Shown one piece after another: positions 1-8,450 of a DNA stretch of 64,000 nt. The stretch lies in the NCBI GenBank assembly GCA_965198325.1, contig CBDAPE010000017.1, forward strand, positions 186,001-250,000, in the 5' to 3' direction. Source of the stretch: CBDAPE01 sp965198325. Lineage in GTDB: Bacteria > Pseudomonadota > Alphaproteobacteria > UBA828 > JAPUJA01. The notes under the pieces were generated by a model. It made no database searches. It saw only the letters and a program-made list of their open reading frames with translations, and was not told the origin of the DNA. The translations under genes were made by a program, and so were the position numbers. The stretch's first letter is position 1. The number at the start of each line of letters is the position of its first letter.

Positions 1-115
1 GTACATATCCAACTCCCGGCGCTGTTAACGGCACTGGGGCCCGCGCCTGATGCGTTCTCTAATATTGCGAGGGTCGCGGAGAATGTCTAGGGCAGGGCAT
101 GCGGGCACCCGGAGG

Positions 116-1069
116 TCAGGGTCGCGCGCTCGCACTGCAGGCGCCGCCGCCGAGAACGCAGAACCGGGCGCAATGAGGGTGGTTGAGCGATACGGAACCG
201 GCCGCTTCGGCCAGCGTCTTGCCCATGTCGAACGCCGGATCATCGGCCAACAGTGTGCAGGGTACGATCGAGGGTTTCGCGGCATCTTTTCGCTTGATGA
301 CCATGCGCGAGCTGGCGCACATCATGGCCTCGGGTGCGACGCCGAGAATGTCCCAACAGGACTCCGTGATTTCGGGCACGTCAGCGGTCTCGTCCATTTC
401 GGGAAATAGAACGAGCGATGTACGGTCGGCCGCATCGAGTCCGTATCCGCGTTCCGCAAACAGTGCCGCATAGCCACTACGCAGACTGGACTCGCTCTCG
501 TTCCACATCGTTCGCCCCGCAATATTGACTTGGAAGCCGTTGGAAACCAGCCAGTCAAGGCCGATCAGGGTCGGTTCCCAGGTTCGCTTCCCCCGCTCCA
601 CCTCGTAAAGTGCTTTCGTGTAATGATCCAGCGAGACCCGGAGGATCAGCCTCTCGCCATAGCGGTTATTGAGGGCGAGCAGAGCGTCGGCCTGTTTCAT
701 CATGGGGCGCAAGGCGTTGGTCAGCACAAGGACGCGGTAGCCGCGCCTGAGAGCTTCCTCGAGCATTATTATGATTGCGGGGTTCATGAACGGCTCGCCG
801 CCGGTGAAACCGATTTCCTCGGTGCTGTCGAGGAGTTGGTCGAGATAACTAGCAACATCGCTCGCGTCGAGATAGACGAGACTATCGTTCACGGGACTCG
901 ATTTGATATAGCAGTTGGCGCAGGTCAGATTGCACAGAGTTCCGGTGTTGAACCAAAGAGTGCGCAGATGGCCTAGCTCGACCCGGGCTCGTCGGTGGCC
1001 TGTCGCGGTAATGTCGGGATTGGAAAATTTCCCGTGAGCTTGCGGCTCGAATTCGCTGATTTCGACCAT
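116..1069 (-). CDS. Radical SAM protein with C-terminal cysteine cluster
   Basis: Predicted radical S-adenosylmethionine enzyme of 317 residues. The [4Fe-4S]-binding motif CNLTCANC (C46, C50, C53) is present in the canonical CxxxCxxC spacing, followed by the SAM-contacting GGEP motif at residues 90-93. A second cysteine group near the C-terminus (C300, C304, C311, within CARFCVLGGGAC) resembles a SPASM-like auxiliary cluster site, but is short and lies only a few residues before the stop. The start ATG follows a short untranslated stretch. The gene stands alone and is divergent from the receiver protein on the other strand. The substrate cannot be read from the sequence. Peptide or small-molecule modification are both possible, and no precursor peptide is visible nearby. 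Confidence 0.85.
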   Translation of the reverse strand: MVEISEFEPQAHGKFSNPDITATGHRRARVELGHLRTLWFNTGTLCNLTCANCYIKSSPVNDSLVYLDASDVASYLDQLLDSTEEIGFTGGEPFMNPAIIIMLEEALRRGYRVLVLTNALRPMMKQADALLALNNRYGERLILRVSLDHYTKALYEVERGKRTWEPTLIGLDWLVSNGFQVNIAGRTMWNESESSLRSGYAALFAERGYGLDAADRTSLVLFPEMDETADVPEITESCWDILGVAPEAMMCASSRMVIKRKDAAKPSIVPCTLLADDPAFDMGKTLAEAAGSVSLNHPHCARFCVLGGGACSASARP

Positions 1070-1278
1070 GGTTTTTTCCGTACCGTCCCTGTCTCCCGTC
1101 TCGATGTGTAGCTTGGCCGGCCGCTGGTTGAAACTAATATTTTCGTGTTCGGATCACTTGGCGGGCTCGTCTTAACTATTTTTCAACGCAACCCGCGAAC
1201 ACTTGGCGAACTGCGAAATATGTCCCGTGCCGGCAGCCATTACCAACTGTCCTTTCGAGCGCGGGAGGAGGCAATTTC

Positions 1279-1893
1279 ATGTCCAATTGGTCCGTTGAAG
1301 AGCTTCGCGTGTTGATTGTCGACGACGACCTCGAGTCGGTGGCCATGTTCGAGGACCTTCTCGCGGCGCTTGGGGTCGACAGCGTGACTTCGGCATCAAC
1401 CGGTTGGGAAGCGATCGCATTGATCGGCAGCGAACGTGTCGATCTCCTGATCTGTGAGCGCAATCTCCCGGCCATGGGGGGACTCGATTTGACCCGCTAC
1501 TTGCAGTCGGAACCGACGAGCCCATCGCCGGCGGTCCCGATTTTGATGATCAGTCGATTTTGCGATCGTGATGTCCTGCTCGAAGCCCGGGATGCCGGGA
1601 TCAGCGAATTCCTCCTCAAGCCGCCGTCGATGGAAAACCTGATCAAGCACATCAATGTCGCCCTGAACGTGCCCCGCGAATTCGTTCGCAGCAACGCTTA
1701 TGTCGGCCCGAGCAGGCGTCGCGGTCGGCGAACCGCCTATTTCGGCGACGAGCGGCGCGCCCGCAGAGAGAGGGACGCCGCTCCGTCGTCAACCGGGGAA
1801 CCGGCCGCTACAAAACGCGAACCCTGGGACCCGCCCCGGGTCGATCTCGATAAGGTCGAAATCGTGAAGCCGGAAGAGCCGTCGACGAATTGA
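1279..1893 (+). CDS. CheY-like receiver protein with Glu at the phosphoacceptor position
   Basis: A 204-residue protein with one receiver domain (about residues 8-130) and a charged, probably disordered tail (131-204) rich in Arg, Pro and Glu. The acidic triad DDD at 15-17, the switch Ser at 92 and the conserved Lys at 114 are all where CheY-type receivers have them. The position of the phosphoacceptor Asp is Glu60, in LLICERNLP. In other receivers an Asp-to-Glu change often mimics the phosphorylated state, so this protein may be permanently active or phosphorylation-independent (inference). There is no DNA-binding output domain and no histidine kinase adjacent. A GGAGGAGG ribosome site lies about 10 bases upstream of the ATG. 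Confidence 0.85.
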   Translation: MSNWSVEELRVLIVDDDLESVAMFEDLLAALGVDSVTSASTGWEAIALIGSERVDLLICERNLPAMGGLDLTRYLQSEPTSPSPAVPILMISRFCDRDVLLEARDAGISEFLLKPPSMENLIKHINVALNVPREFVRSNAYVGPSRRRGRRTAYFGDERRARRERDAAPSSTGEPAATKREPWDPPRVDLDKVEIVKPEEPSTN

Positions 1894-1945
1894 ACCACCC
1901 ATCGCCTTGCGGCCCAACAGCGCGTGCCGTATAAAAAATCGGCAG

Positions 1946-2020
1946 GCGGGTGTAGTTCAGAGGTAGAACGTCAGCTTCCCAAGCTGAATGTCGTGGGTTC
2001 GATTCCCATCACCCGCTCCA
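1946..2020 (+). tRNA. tRNA-Gly (anticodon CCC)
   Basis: A cloverleaf is readable. The 7-bp acceptor stem GCGGGTG pairs with CACCCGC. The anticodon stem TCAGC/GCTGA encloses the loop TTCCCAA, giving anticodon CCC for glycine codon GGG. The T arm contains GGGTTCGATTCCC. The discriminator base is T and CCA is encoded, as is usual in bacteria. It lies just upstream of the degraded, mobile-element-rich stretch, so it is a plausible past integration site, but no duplicate of its 3' end was noticed elsewhere in the window. Confidence 0.95.
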
Positions 2021-2099
2021 ATCTTTTCAAGACTAGCATCGGCGGACAGATCTGATTCACGTCAAGGCCGTCCGTCGTCATTGGCGGTTTCTTGAGAAA

Positions 2100-2501
2100 A
2101 TGCGCAAGGAGCTTTCCCGAAAATACGATTATTCCGTGCCGCGCTACTCAAGCTATCTGACGGCGCCTTAGTTCGGCGCCAATGTCGATGACGAACCCTA
2201 CGCGCGCTGGTTGGACCGGCTCGATCAGAACAGCACTCTCTCGCTCTACCTTCACGTCCCATTTTGCCGCTGGCTTTGCTGGTTTTGCGGCAGCCATACC
2301 AAGATTAACCGGCGCAAAGAACCTGTTGCCCGCTATACCCGAAGCCTCGAAGCCGAGCCGGAACTACCTTTGGCGGCGCTGGGCGACGGCTTTCGGGTCG
2401 ATCATGTTCATTGGGGCGGAGGTACGCCGACGATTCTGGCGCCCGTCGATTTTACGGCAATTTCCGAACGGATCGCGACACGGCATCCCAGAGCGGTTTA
2501 G
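2100..2501 (+). pseudogene. hemN: hemN remnant (oxygen-independent coproporphyrinogen III oxidase), N-terminal part
   Basis: The reading frame begins MRKELSRKYDYSVPRYSSY, typical of HemN, and continues through the radical SAM motif HVPFCRWLCWFC and HWGGGTPT. It carries an in-frame TAG after the 23rd sense codon (LTAP-stop-FGAN), and homology stops at about residue 133 where the methyltransferase remnant begins on the other strand. Full HemN is about 450 residues, so about two thirds are missing. In an intact form it would oxidatively decarboxylate coproporphyrinogen III in anaerobic haem synthesis. Here it is very unlikely to be functional. Confidence 0.85.
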
Positions 2502-2506
2502 ACAGG

Positions 2507-3895
2507 TTAAGTGACAGGGGAGTCGCGCGGCGCTTCTTCCGGAGATATGTCGGCCGGGGTGATGCCGGCTTGCGCAGCGAGGTCCGCAACGCCGAGCGCG
2601 GCCAGCTTATCGGCTTGTCCGCAGACCAGGTCGGCGACTTCCGAGCGAATCGCATCCAGGTGTGCGGCTTGCCCCGACAAGGCGCCGCCATCGCTCTCCA
2701 GGCTCTGGCCGCGGGCTGCGAGATGATGCCAGACTTGCATCGGCGCCTCGAGCGCCCCCACCCGGTCGAACGCCTGGATCAATAGGCCAGCGAACGCCGG
2801 GAAGGGCATGGCGCTGCCGACGACGGGCGAAGCCAGGAAAATCGGGTCGGTTCGGTCGATCTGGCGATTCAGGAGAGCCCGGTTGAGCGGATTCAGCACG
2901 CCGTTCGACCCATGCCCGGCGGCGCCGTTTGTGGGCGCCGCGAAGGGCCGGAAATGACCACCCAGAACCAGCAGGTTGACCGCATTGGCGATATCGTCCG
3001 CCGAGAAGCCGCCGAGCGCGTTGGTTGCCGCGATCTCACCGATCGACGGGCTGCCCCCGGCGAGCGCATCCATCAGCGGTCGATAGATTGGCGCAGCGTA
3101 TTCGATATCGTACGGCCCAAGCGTGACCCGCTCCGGTATCTCGCGGCAGTTTTCGAAGCTACCGAAACGGAAATCCTCGAGCAGGCGGCAGCGTTCGGGA
3201 GCGGGCAGGGGTCGTGCATCCGCCTTCACGAACACATCGGTGCGAAAGCGCGTATTGTTGATAAAATCCTTGTGGCTTTCGAGCGCCATGCGCGTGCCCA
3301 GGCTCTCAAGAAAACTGTGAAACGCCTGCCGGGTCGTGAATTTCGGATAATTGAGTGACGCGGGATAACATCCGGCGAAGTCCAGGCCCGCGTCCTTCAT
3401 CGCGTGCATCACATCGGCGAAATAGAACGGTTTCATGCTTGGCGGCAAATAGTCGTGGACAATGAAGCAGCGCTCGGTCTTGTCCATGGCGTCGAGTGCC
3501 TGGTTCGCCTCGGGGTTGTCCTTGAAATAGGCGGCGCCGTTTTCGCGTAGGAATTTCAGGTAGGTGATCGCCTCATTTGCCCGCGCCGTCGTATCGCCCG
3601 CGCGACCTTCCATGAAGGTCAGCATCATCCGACGCAACGGCTCGATCGGCGCCCAACCGGGCAATGCGTTGTAGCTCGCCATCACCACACCGCCCGGGCG
3701 CAGTTTGGCTTGGATGAACGCGCCGATTCGCCCCCTCAGATCATCGTCGATCCAAGACCACACCCCTTGGAACGTAATGAAATCGAAATCGGGCAGGTCG
3801 AGCTCGGCGAGTCGGGTGAAATTTTCCTCGAGAAAGCACGCATTGGCGAGCCCGCCGTCCCGTGCCAGCCCGTTGCCATCGGCGATATGGCCGCC
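2507..3895 (-). pseudogene. Class I SAM methyltransferase with regulatory domain, 5'-truncated
   Basis: The readable part starts within the methyltransferase fold (GLANACFLEENF, then FDFITFQGVWSWI at the beta-4 region) and continues through a long C-terminal region resembling the methyltransferase regulatory domain (MethyTransf_Reg type), ending at the TGA next to the hemN remnant. The glycine-rich SAM-binding motif I that should lie about 40 residues earlier is missing. Upstream, the sequence changes into the Mu-like transposase gene on the opposite strand. Insertion of, or deletion by, that element is the likely cause. An open frame continues further upstream, but its composition is that of an antisense shadow. 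Confidence 0.7.
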
Positions 3896-5301
3896 GTGGG
3901 CACGTCCCGCGCCGAGGCCGACATCATCGCCGCCGCCGAGGCGGGATCGGAGACGTCGCACATATCGGTGCGCCGCTGGCGAGGCCGCACTTGCGACGTT
4001 CCGCGGGGCGAGCGCCTGGCCGCGCTGATCGACCTGCCGCGCGCCGGGCGGCCGCGAAAATAACCTGGTCCGGACCCGGCGCGGACGCGCTGTGGCGCCA
4101 CTGGTGCACGGACTGGCTGCGCGACGAGGCGCCCGACGCGGCGGCCGTATATCGGCGGCTTGCGGCGATCGCGGAGATGCACGGCTGGCCCCTGCCGCCG
4201 TTGCTCGCATTCCGCCGCCGGTCCGCACGGGAGCTGACCCGGCGCGAGGTCGTGCGTGCCCACGAAGGCGCGCTCGCCGTGATGGACCTCGCGCCCCATC
4301 AGATCCGCACTGTCGATGGCCTCAGGCCGCTCGACATCATCAACGGCGACGGCAGGCGCCACGACGTGATCGTCGAATTCCCGTCCGGCCGCGAGGGCCG
4401 GCCGGTGTCGTGGATCTGGCAGGATATCCGGACCCGCCGCCCCCTCGCCTGGCGCGTCGGCGAGACCGAGAGCGCCGACCTGGTCCGGACCTCGCTGCAT
4501 GCGCTGATCGTCGAGCACGGCGTGCCGGGCCGGGTCCTCGTGGATTCGAACCGGGCCGCCTCGGCCAAGTGGGCGACCGGCGGCCAGCCGCATCGCAAGC
4601 GCTGGCGCTCGACGGACGAGGAGCTACCCGGCCTGCTCAAGCTGCTCGAGATCCGCTATTCCGCCACCACCGTCGACCGGGACGCCGCGGGTCGCGGCAA
4701 GGGCCGGGGCCGGGCCAAGCCGATCGAGCGGGCCTTCGGCGATCTCGCGCGCCAGATCGACACCCACCCCGCGCTGGCCGGCGCGGCCACGGGCCGCTCG
4801 CCGAGCGACCGGTCGGAGACCCATCGCATGCGCGCCGTGCCGATCGAAAAATTTTTCGAAGTGTTCGAGTGCTGCATCCTCGAACACAACGCCTGGACGG
4901 GCCGGCGCACCGAGGCCGCGGCCGGGCGGAGCTTCGATGAAATCTGGGTGGAAGAGATCGCCGGCACCGTGGTGCGCCGGCTCGCGCCGGCTCAGGCCGC
5001 GATCCTGCTGCTCGCCGCCGAGGATACGAAGGTCGACCGCTCGGGCAGCCTCCGCCTCAAGGCGGGCCGCGGCGCCGGCCTGCCGGCCAGCCGATACCAC
5101 CACCCGGACCTGGTCGAGCGCGCAGGCGAGCGCGTGGTCGCACGCTTCGATCCCGCGGACTTGCACGGCGCGATCCAGGTATTCGACCGGGCAGGCCGCT
5201 GGCTGTGCACCGCCGATTGCGTGACGCCGGTGGGATTCGCCGACGCGGCGGCCCCGCGTGAGTGGGAGCTGGCGCGCAAGCGGATGCGCAAGGCGGCGTA
5301 G
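3862..5301 (+). CDS. Mu-type DDE transposase (MuA-like), N-terminal DNA-binding domains missing
   Basis: Catalyses DNA cleavage and strand transfer in replicative transposition of Mu-like elements. From about residue 70 onward the protein aligns with the MuA core. The catalytic triad is complete: D163 in IINGDGRRHD, D228 in VLVDSNRAAS and E289 in GRAKPIERAF. The C-terminal beta-barrel region follows (VVARFDPADLHG). MuA is about 660 residues and begins with end-binding domains. These are absent, and the first 70 codons here are arginine-rich and unconvincing, so the gene is probably 5'-truncated or frameshifted near 3960-4065. Genes downstream follow in the usual Mu order. Confidence 0.85.
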   Translation: MPARCHRRYGRRGHVPRRGRHHRRRRGGIGDVAHIGAPLARPHLRRSAGRAPGRADRPAARRAAAKITWSGPGADALWRHWCTDWLRDEAPDAAAVYRRLAAIAEMHGWPLPPLLAFRRRSARELTRREVVRAHEGALAVMDLAPHQIRTVDGLRPLDIINGDGRRHDVIVEFPSGREGRPVSWIWQDIRTRRPLAWRVGETESADLVRTSLHALIVEHGVPGRVLVDSNRAASAKWATGGQPHRKRWRSTDEELPGLLKLLEIRYSATTVDRDAAGRGKGRGRAKPIERAFGDLARQIDTHPALAGAATGRSPSDRSETHRMRAVPIEKFFEVFECCILEHNAWTGRRTEAAAGRSFDEIWVEEIAGTVVRRLAPAQAAILLLAAEDTKVDRSGSLRLKAGRGAGLPASRYHHPDLVERAGERVVARFDPADLHGAIQVFDRAGRWLCTADCVTPVGFADAAAPREWELARKRMRKAA

Positions 5302-5325
5302 ACCGGCTTGGACGCACGGCGCGAC

Positions 5326-5571
5326 ATGGATGAGCTGGTGGCGGCGCTCGATCGGCTGCCCGCGCCCGAGACGCCGTCCGATCCGGTGCCCGCGGCGGTC
5401 CGGCTCGTGACCGGCACCGGGCTCGATCGTGCAAATTCGCACGATCCCAATCCGCCCGGGCCCGGCGCCGATCACGTCGTCGAGATTGCCCCCGAGGCCC
5501 CGCGCCCACGCAAGCGGAGCGCCTTCATGGCCGCGGCCATTTCACATTACCGACAGACAGACGAGGACTGA
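5326..5571 (+). CDS. Small hypothetical protein between muA- and muB-like genes
   Basis: An 81-residue frame placed between the transposase and the ATPase gene, starting at an ATG (MDELVAALDRLP) and ending five bases before the MuB-like start. It is proline-rich with an acidic C-terminal end (YRQTDED). Position, strand and GC pattern fit a genuine small phage gene. I recognise no domain. A TTG 18 bases upstream is an alternative start. Confidence 0.45.
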   Translation: MDELVAALDRLPAPETPSDPVPAAVRLVTGTGLDRANSHDPNPPGPGADHVVEIAPEAPRPRKRSAFMAAAISHYRQTDED

Positions 5572-5575
5572 GCCC

Positions 5576-6536
5576 ATGACTACCGCACCGATCCCCCTGC
5601 ACCCCGGCCGCGATCCCGACGCCGCCTACGAGGCCGCAGTGGCCGCGTGCCGGGCGGAAATGATCGCCTACGGCATTAACAACGGCCGGGGCGCCCGCGA
5701 GATGGGCGCCGGCGTCTCGACGACGACGCTGTCGAAGTGGCTCCGCGGGCTCTACCAGGGCGACGTGCCGGCGGTGACCGCGCGTGTGGTCGCCTGGCTC
5801 GACACCAGGCAGGACGCCCGCCGGCTCGATTTCGCGGCCGCCGGGCTCGATCGCCACGTCGACCTCGGTGTGACCGAGGAGGTCGAGGCGGCGCTCGCCC
5901 ACGCACAGGCCGCCGGCGACATCGCGCTCGTGGCCGCTCGGGCGCGGGCAAGTCATGGGCCGCGGCGCGCTACTGCGCCACGCGGAGCGCGGCCTACCAC
6001 CTCCAGGTGACGAACGCCGTCGTCACCGTCGCTGGCCTGCTCGGCCGCGTCGCGGCGGCGGTCGGCGCCGGCGACCGGCACCCCTCCGCCCTCGCCGCCG
6101 AGAGCGCCGTCGTGGGCCGCCTCGAGGGGGGGGCGCGCTCCTCGTGGTCGACGAGGCGCACCACCTGAGTCCGCGCCTGCTCGACGAGATCCGGTGCATT
6201 CGCGATGCGGCCTGCGGCCTGGCGCTGATCGGCGGCGACGAGCTGTGGACCGCGCTCTGCGCCGCGCCCCGCTGCGAGCAGATCGTCGGGCGCATCGGCA
6301 TCCGATTGCCTCTCGGGCCGTCCGCCGACGCGGACGTGCTCGACCTGGCGGCCGACGTTTTGGGCCGGCGGCCGAGCACCAAGGAGACCCGGACCCTGCT
6401 CGCCGCCGCGCTCGGCGCCGACGGCCTCCACGCGGTCCGCCGCCTGCTGGCCCGCGCCTGGGTGACCGCCCGGGCCTCGGGCCACGAGCGGATCGCGGCC
6501 GAGGACCTCGCGGCGGCGGCGGAGGCCGCGGCCTGA
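5576..6536 (+). pseudogene. MuB-like AAA+ ATPase, broken by two frameshifts
   Basis: In Mu-like phages this ATPase binds target DNA and activates the transposase. The N-terminal part has a helix-turn-helix stretch (VSTTTLSKWLRGLYQGD). The Walker A motif GRSGAGKS is in another frame after a shift near 5935, and Walker B (ALLVVDEAHH) is in the third frame after a shift at a run of eight G at about 6127-6134. The C-terminal domain (TLLAAALGADGLHAVRRLL) then runs to TGA. Each frame is well conserved, so the breaks are either recent mutations or assembly errors in homopolymers. Its stop overlaps the next start (TGATG). Confidence 0.8.
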
Positions 6537-6778
6537 TGCTGAGCGACGAGATCCACCGCGCCGTAGATGTCACCGGCGATCTCGCGAGCCGGGGCGAGCT
6601 CGACGCGGAAATCTTTGCGCTCTTCATGGCCCGGCTGACAGATATCGCTCGCCGGCTCGAGGAGCGGGAGCTCGCGGCGGGGCCGGGCCCGGCCGCGAGG
6701 ATGGACGCGCTGCCCCACAACGTCGTGCCCTTCGGGGCGGCGCGCCGGGGCGGCCTCCCCCCGGAGAGCGCCGCGTGA
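6536..6778 (+). CDS. Small hypothetical phage protein
   Basis: An 80-residue protein (MLSDEIHRAVDVTGDLASRG) whose ATG overlaps the stop of the MuB-like gene (TGATG), indicating translational coupling. The middle part is a probable amphipathic helix (FALFMARLTDIARRLEEREL). No family is recognised. Position suggests an early Mu-like phage accessory protein. Confidence 0.6.
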   Translation: MLSDEIHRAVDVTGDLASRGELDAEIFALFMARLTDIARRLEERELAAGPGPAARMDALPHNVVPFGAARRGGLPPESAA

Positions 6779-6993
6779 GCGGGACGATGGACGCAGCCTG
6801 GCGGAGCTACGCCGAACAAGTCGCCGCCGCCGACGCCGGCGCGACCCAGCGCATGGAGTGCCGTCGCGCGTTCTACGCCGGCGCGGTGGCCTTTAAAGGC
6901 GCTTTAATCGCCAGCGGTGGGCACGACGAGATCACCGCACTTCAGCCCGAGCTCACAGAATTCAACGACTCGGCGAAGCGAGGCGAGGCGTGA
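6775..6993 (+). CDS. Small hypothetical phage protein
   Basis: A 72-residue protein with a GTG start that overlaps the preceding stop by four bases (GTGA). It is mostly helical in appearance (MDAAWRSYAEQVAAADAG) and has no recognised domain. The tight overlap with both neighbours supports it as a real gene of the element. Confidence 0.55.
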   Translation: MSGTMDAAWRSYAEQVAAADAGATQRMECRRAFYAGAVAFKGALIASGGHDEITALQPELTEFNDSAKRGEA

Positions 6994-7469
6994 TGGCGAG
7001 GCGCTGGACGCCCGGGGAGATCGAGACGCTGCGCGCTGAGTACGCCAGGGGCACGTCGCTGTGCAAGATCGCCGAGCTGCTCGGACGCAGCTATTGGGAG
7101 GTGCACGGTCAGCTCAAGCACGGTCAGCCCAAGTACCATGTCAAATTGAATCATGGAGGCGCAAAAGCCCGAGAGCGCGCTGTCGATCTGGCGCCTCCGG
7201 CGGCGGCCGCCGGCCGACATCCCGAGCCCGCGCCGAAAGCCCGCCCGGCACGCCCGACAGGTGCGCTAGTGCGCGTACGCGTGTGCGAGTGGATCGGGGA
7301 CGAGCGGGGCGCGCCGGGTTGGCCAAGCTACTGTGGCGCCCCTGTGGCGCCCGGACGGCCCTATTGCGCCGCCCACTGTGCGCGCGCGTATAGGACGTAC
7401 AAGCTGGATCTTCTTCCCCGGTATTATTTCGTATCGCCGCCCGCCGCGCGGCTGAAGGCCCGGCCATGA
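6990..7469 (+). CDS. GcrA-like DNA-binding protein of the Mu-like element
   Basis: A 159-residue protein with an N-terminal helix-turn-helix like that of the alphaproteobacterial cell-cycle regulator GcrA (RRWTPGEIETLRAEYARG, then CKIAELLGRS). Its C-terminal module is Cys/His-rich (CEWIGDE, CGAPVAPGRPYCAAHC), matching the GcrA-type end motif that precedes the final aromatic residues. The middle is Pro/Ala-rich. GcrA acts with sigma-70 at methylated promoters. GcrA-like proteins are common in alphaproteobacterial Mu-like phages. Start is GTG at 6990 or ATG at 6993. It overlaps genes on both sides. Confidence 0.7.
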   Translation: MMARRWTPGEIETLRAEYARGTSLCKIAELLGRSYWEVHGQLKHGQPKYHVKLNHGGAKARERAVDLAPPAAAAGRHPEPAPKARPARPTGALVRVRVCEWIGDERGAPGWPSYCGAPVAPGRPYCAAHCARAYRTYKLDLLPRYYFVSPPAARLKARP

Positions 7470-7544
7470 GCGCGCCCTCCATCGCCGCGATCCGGCACCG
7501 CGTCGCCGCCCATCACGGGCTCGAGGACGCGGACATGCTCTCGG
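7466..7544 (+). pseudogene. DnaA C-terminal-like HTH gene, truncated by IS6 copy 1
   Basis: The frame begins MSAPSIAAIRHRVAAHHGLE and reads like the start of the DnaA domain-IV-type helix-turn-helix proteins found in Mu-like phages. It overlaps the GcrA-like gene stop (ATGA) and is cut after 26 codons by the left end of IS6 copy 1. The assignment rests on few residues. Confidence 0.4.
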
Positions 7545-8349
7545 GGCATTGTCAGACTAACTGGATGGGACCAGTGGAACCAACGATCGAGGGTTCTCAG
7601 GCTGCGAGTTGACGCCACTCGGCCAAGGGGGCCGAGCGGTTGAGTTTGAAGCTCTCGCGGTTGTAAAGATGACGGTCCTGGGTGAAATGATTGTGGATCG
7701 AGGCGTGGGCGGCGGCGAACTTCTGCAGGGTCTTGATGTCTCTGAACCTGGCCATCGCTCCCTCTCGTCGGCGGAACGGTTGGTGTGAATTCTCGGCTCG
7801 ATTGTTGAGCCACCGACCGCAACGCTGACGATCCTCGACCCCAATCTCTTTCATCGCGGCACCGTACGAACGGAGCCGGTCCGTCACGATGACTTCTGGC
7901 CGGCCGTAGCGCTTCATGGCACGCTTCAGGAACTTCAGCGCAGCCCTGCGATCCCGGCGCTTTGTGGCGAAGACTTCGAGCACCTCGCCTTCGTGATCCA
8001 CAGCACGTCACAGATAGTGCATCTCTCCATTGATCCGCACGAATACCTCGTCCAGGTGCCAGCGCCATTGCGAAAACAACCGATGATTAACGCGCCGCTT
8101 CCTGATCTCTGCCGCGAACATCGGACCGAACCGGTTCCACCAGAAACCCACCGTCTCGTGGCAGATGTCGATGCCACGCTCGAACAGGAGATCCTCGACT
8201 TGCCGTAGCGACAGCGGATACCGGATGTACAACATCACCGCGAGGCGAATGACCTCGGGAGAACTATTGAAATAACGGAAGGAATTTCGCATCGCTTGAG
8301 GCTATTGAACTCCCCTTCCCGGCTCAAGCCTATTTACTCTGACAATGCC
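7545..8349 (-). mobile_element. IS6-family element, copy 1 (805 bp)
   Basis: Bounded by terminal inverted repeats GGCATTGTCAGACTAA at the left and its near-complement ending GACAATGCC at the right. It encodes one DDE transposase on the minus strand. The flanking 8-mers (gctctcgg / tgatgcag) do not match, so no target duplication is present. It cuts the DnaA-like gene on the left. Confidence 0.92.
7597..8292 (-). pseudogene. IS6-family transposase, copy 1, nonsense mutation
   Basis: Same 232-codon frame as the intact copy 5, but the Trp codon after GEMHYL is TGA (stop at 8008-8010), where copies 3 to 6 have TGG. The catalytic residues of the family are all still encoded: WHLDEVFV, VTDRLRSY and NRAENSHQPF. 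The stop separates the first catalytic Asp from the other two, so the product is inactive. Confidence 0.9.
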
Positions 8350-8380
8350 TGATGCAGCATGCACCGAAAGAGCGCATCCT

Positions 8381-8413
8381 CCCCGGCTCAAGTCCGTTTG
8401 CTTTGACACTGCC
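8381..8413. repeat. Diverged right end of a second IS6-family copy
   Basis: The stretch cccggctcaagtccgtttg followed by ctttgacactgcc matches the right end of the IS6 copies with five or so substitutions. It lies 31 bases beyond the right end of copy 1, so an older element end of the same family was already here. Confidence 0.6.
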
Positions 8414-8450
8414 ATCCCGGTTAATAGTTGGAGCGAGGAGGTCCGATCAA

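Larger units (their letters stand above)
3896..7544 (+). mobile_element. Remnant of a Mu-like transposable phage/element
   Basis: A very GC-rich block of same-strand, overlapping genes: MuA-type transposase, a small protein, MuB-type ATPase, two small proteins, a GcrA-like protein and the start of a DnaA-C-terminal-like gene. This is the early-region order of Mu-like transposable phages. No repressor gene, no structural genes and no clear phage ends are visible. The left side abuts the truncated methyltransferase and the right side is cut by IS6 copy 1. The left border is approximate. Confidence 0.75.

Noticed and set aside
1946..2020. tRNA-Gly as integration site of the whole variable region
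   Set aside because: Plausible by position, but I could not find a repeat of the tRNA 3' end on the far side, and the recognisable integrase remnants are far away.
3710..4063. Possible extra N-terminal MuA exon (WRGRTCDVPRGERLAAL)
   Set aside because: It resembles a real N-terminal stretch but ends in a stop, and the overlap with the antisense methyltransferase prevents a clear call. Left as a note under MuA.
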